Assembly: GCA_028281215.1 (NCBI GenBank)
Contig: JANQKH010000133.1
Span: 1 to 8,558 of the forward strand
Source: Phycisphaeraceae bacterium
Lineage (GTDB): Bacteria; Planctomycetota; Phycisphaerae; Phycisphaerales; Phycisphaeraceae
Direction of reading: 5' to 3'
Length of the DNA: 8,558 nucleotides
In this document: positions 7,546 to 8,558 of the stretch, piece by piece
How positions within the stretch are numbered: position 1 is the first letter of the stretch
Layout of the letters: each line of letters starts with the position of its first letter
Notes under the pieces: generated by a model
What the model was told of the DNA's origin: nothing
The model's database searches: none
The model's input: the letters and a program-made list of their open reading frames with translations, nothing else
Position numbers and translations under genes: made by a program

Positions 7546-7992
7546 ATGAAAATCCGACGCCAATCCAAGTTGATGATCGAACCACCCACGCATGCGACGG
7601 GGGATATTGTGTTCAATCTGATCATCTTCTTCCTGGTGACGATTTCGATCCAGCCCGACACCGGTCGGCCTCAGGAAATCCCCAAGTCCGAACCGCAGGA
7701 ACAACAGCAGCAACAGACCAAGCCGATCGAAGTCGTCATCGCACCATTCGCCGTGATCATGAACGGCGACCCGATGCCGCTCGATCTGTTTGAACCACGG
7801 CTGAAAGAGTTGATTGATCTGCGATACAACCAGCAGGCCGACGAGTCAGATGACTACCGCATTGTCACCGTGCTGACCAAGGACAAAAACACGCAATACC
7901 ACACGTGGGTCGATGTGACAACCAAGATTCACGACGCCGGCGGGATTGTGGTGTTGCAATTGGAAGAGGAACAGGAGATTCGCGTCGAGTGA
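7546..7992 (+). CDS. ExbD/TolR-family protein 1
   Basis: The product is 148 residues, the usual ExbD/TolR length. It has a short basic cytoplasmic start (MKIRRQSK), one membrane segment at about residues 20-36 (GDIVFNLIIFFLVT) and a periplasmic domain at about 60-148. D20 at the start of the membrane helix corresponds to the proton-carrying Asp of ExbD (D25 in E. coli) and TolR (D23). N24 adds a second polar residue within the helix. A Gln-rich linker (Q51 to Q57) separates membrane and periplasmic parts. The C-terminal part has the family pattern of an INGDP-like turn and a final 'v-x-x-x-x-x-aGg-x-x-v' segment (DAGGIVVLQLE). ATG at 7546 is 18 nt after the channel gene's stop, with no clear ribosome-binding site, so translational coupling is likely. 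It should pair with the adjacent channel protein and perhaps with ExbD protein 2. Confidence 0.94.
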   Translation: MKIRRQSKLMIEPPTHATGDIVFNLIIFFLVTISIQPDTGRPQEIPKSEPQEQQQQQTKPIEVVIAPFAVIMNGDPMPLDLFEPRLKELIDLRYNQQADESDDYRIVTVLTKDKNTQYHTWVDVTTKIHDAGGIVVLQLEEEQEIRVE

Positions 7993-8023
7993 GAGTGTGT
8001 CAACGTTACAGAATTGAGCCACG

Positions 8024-8431
8024 ATGAAGATTACCCGCCGACAAGTCAGTGCCGACGTCCCCGCGATGGCGATGGGGGATATCGCATTTCTGCTGGTAAT
8101 CTTCTTCGTGGTGCTTGCGAAGGCCGAGGACGACAGCCATATCAAGTGGACGCCCGCCAGTGTGCCCAAAACCGAACAGTTGCAGATGACCGACGTGCGT
8201 GTGGTCATCGACACTGAGCACAAAGTGTTTCTCAACGGCCAACAGACCAGCCACGAACTGCTTGCGGGCCAGATCGAAATGCGTCTGCTGGGTCGGCCGG
8301 CAGGTGACCGTCGCGTCGCGCTCAAGGTACACCGCGAAGTGCCGGCGAATATGTTCGAGCCGGTCATCGAAGCGATCAGCGAGGCCGGTGGTGAACTCGA
8401 ACACGTGCTTGAAGAGAAGAAAAAAGAGTAG
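8024..8431 (+). CDS. ExbD/TolR-family protein 2
   Basis: This is a second, clearly different ExbD-type subunit of 135 residues. It starts with basic MKITRRQ, has one membrane segment at about residues 19-32 (GDIAFLLVIFFVVLA) and a periplasmic domain from about residue 55. D19 is the conserved membrane Asp. The periplasmic part shows VRVVIDTEHKVFLNGQ (the usual 'v-x-l-n-g' strand) and VPANMFEPVIEAISEAGG (the usual closing helix ending in aGG), then a Lys/Glu-rich tail (EEKKKE). The first strand-helix turn has HRE in place of the common Asp-containing turn. ATG at 8024 lies 31 nt after the first ExbD gene; a weak GAG about 6 nt upstream may serve as the ribosome-binding site. The two paralogues share the N-terminal and membrane layout but little else, so they are old duplicates rather than a recent copy. 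A heterodimer on one channel pentamer is possible but inferred. Confidence 0.94.
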   Translation: MKITRRQVSADVPAMAMGDIAFLLVIFFVVLAKAEDDSHIKWTPASVPKTEQLQMTDVRVVIDTEHKVFLNGQQTSHELLAGQIEMRLLGRPAGDRRVALKVHREVPANMFEPVIEAISEAGGELEHVLEEKKKE

Positions 8432-8463
8432 CGTCAACCACGATTCACTCGAATGAGAACAAC

Positions 8464-8558
8464 ATGGCAGATTCCAAGAAACAACCATCCGAATCGCAGG
8501 GCGTGCTCGGCCAGATGAGCCGGCTGAAACACCATAGCAACGCCTCGGCCGACGAGCT
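8464..8558 (+). CDS. Start of an unidentified downstream gene (3' partial)
   Basis: ATG at 8464 opens a frame that stays open to the window end (31 codons plus 2 bases). It begins MADSKKQPSESQGVLGQMSR and goes on with Lys, His, Asn, Ser and Ala. A weak GAG lies about 6 nt upstream, and the gap to ExbD protein 2 is 32 nt, like the other gaps in this operon. The visible N-terminus is polar, with no signal peptide or membrane segment, so it may be cytoplasmic or have a membrane segment further in, as TonB/TolA-like proteins do. I do not recognise it. The overlapping ATG at 8453 gives only a short frame and is less likely. Confidence 0.6.
   Translation, partial: MADSKKQPSESQGVLGQMSRLKHHSNASADE

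Overview
The window looks like chromosomal DNA from a high-GC bacterium with a Gram-negative-type envelope, most likely a planctomycete (perhaps Phycisphaerae-like). Four things point there: a giant TPR/beta-repeat protein carrying discoidin and PA14-like modules, one TolQ/ExbB-type gene followed by two ExbD-type genes, weak or absent Shine-Dalgarno sequences, and an intergenic cluster of short GC-rich palindromes of a kind I recall from planctomycete genomes. The assignment is an inference and no marker gene is present.

Layout, all on the + strand. (1) Positions 1-6438 hold the 3' part of a very large gene whose start lies upstream. Its visible 2,145 codons encode an N-terminal helical/TPR region, a middle beta region with six related repeat units of varying quality (interrupted by a split discoidin domain that contains a PA14-like module), and a C-terminal TPR array. 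(2) Positions 6439-6597 are non-coding and hold three tandem hairpins with 3-nt loops. (3) Positions 6598-7527 encode a MotA/TolQ/ExbB-family channel subunit with an unusual collagen-like, Lys/Asp-rich N-terminal extension. (4) Positions 7546-7992 and 8024-8431 encode two different ExbD/TolR-family proteins. (5) Positions 8464-8558 are the first 31 codons of a further gene cut by the window end. Gaps between the last four genes are 18, 31 and 32 nt, so they are probably co-transcribed.

Taken together, the genes suggest a proton-motive-force-driven envelope machine of the Tol-Pal/Exb type. The ExbB-like protein and the two ExbD-like proteins would form the inner-membrane motor, and the giant repeat protein would be a periplasmic or surface scaffold. 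Its C-terminal TPR block recalls CpoB/YbgF, the TPR protein of the E. coli tol-pal locus. No TonB/TolA-like transducer is seen in the window. The partnership is inferred from gene order and domain content only.

I saw no tRNA, rRNA, CRISPR array, insertion sequence or intrinsic terminator.
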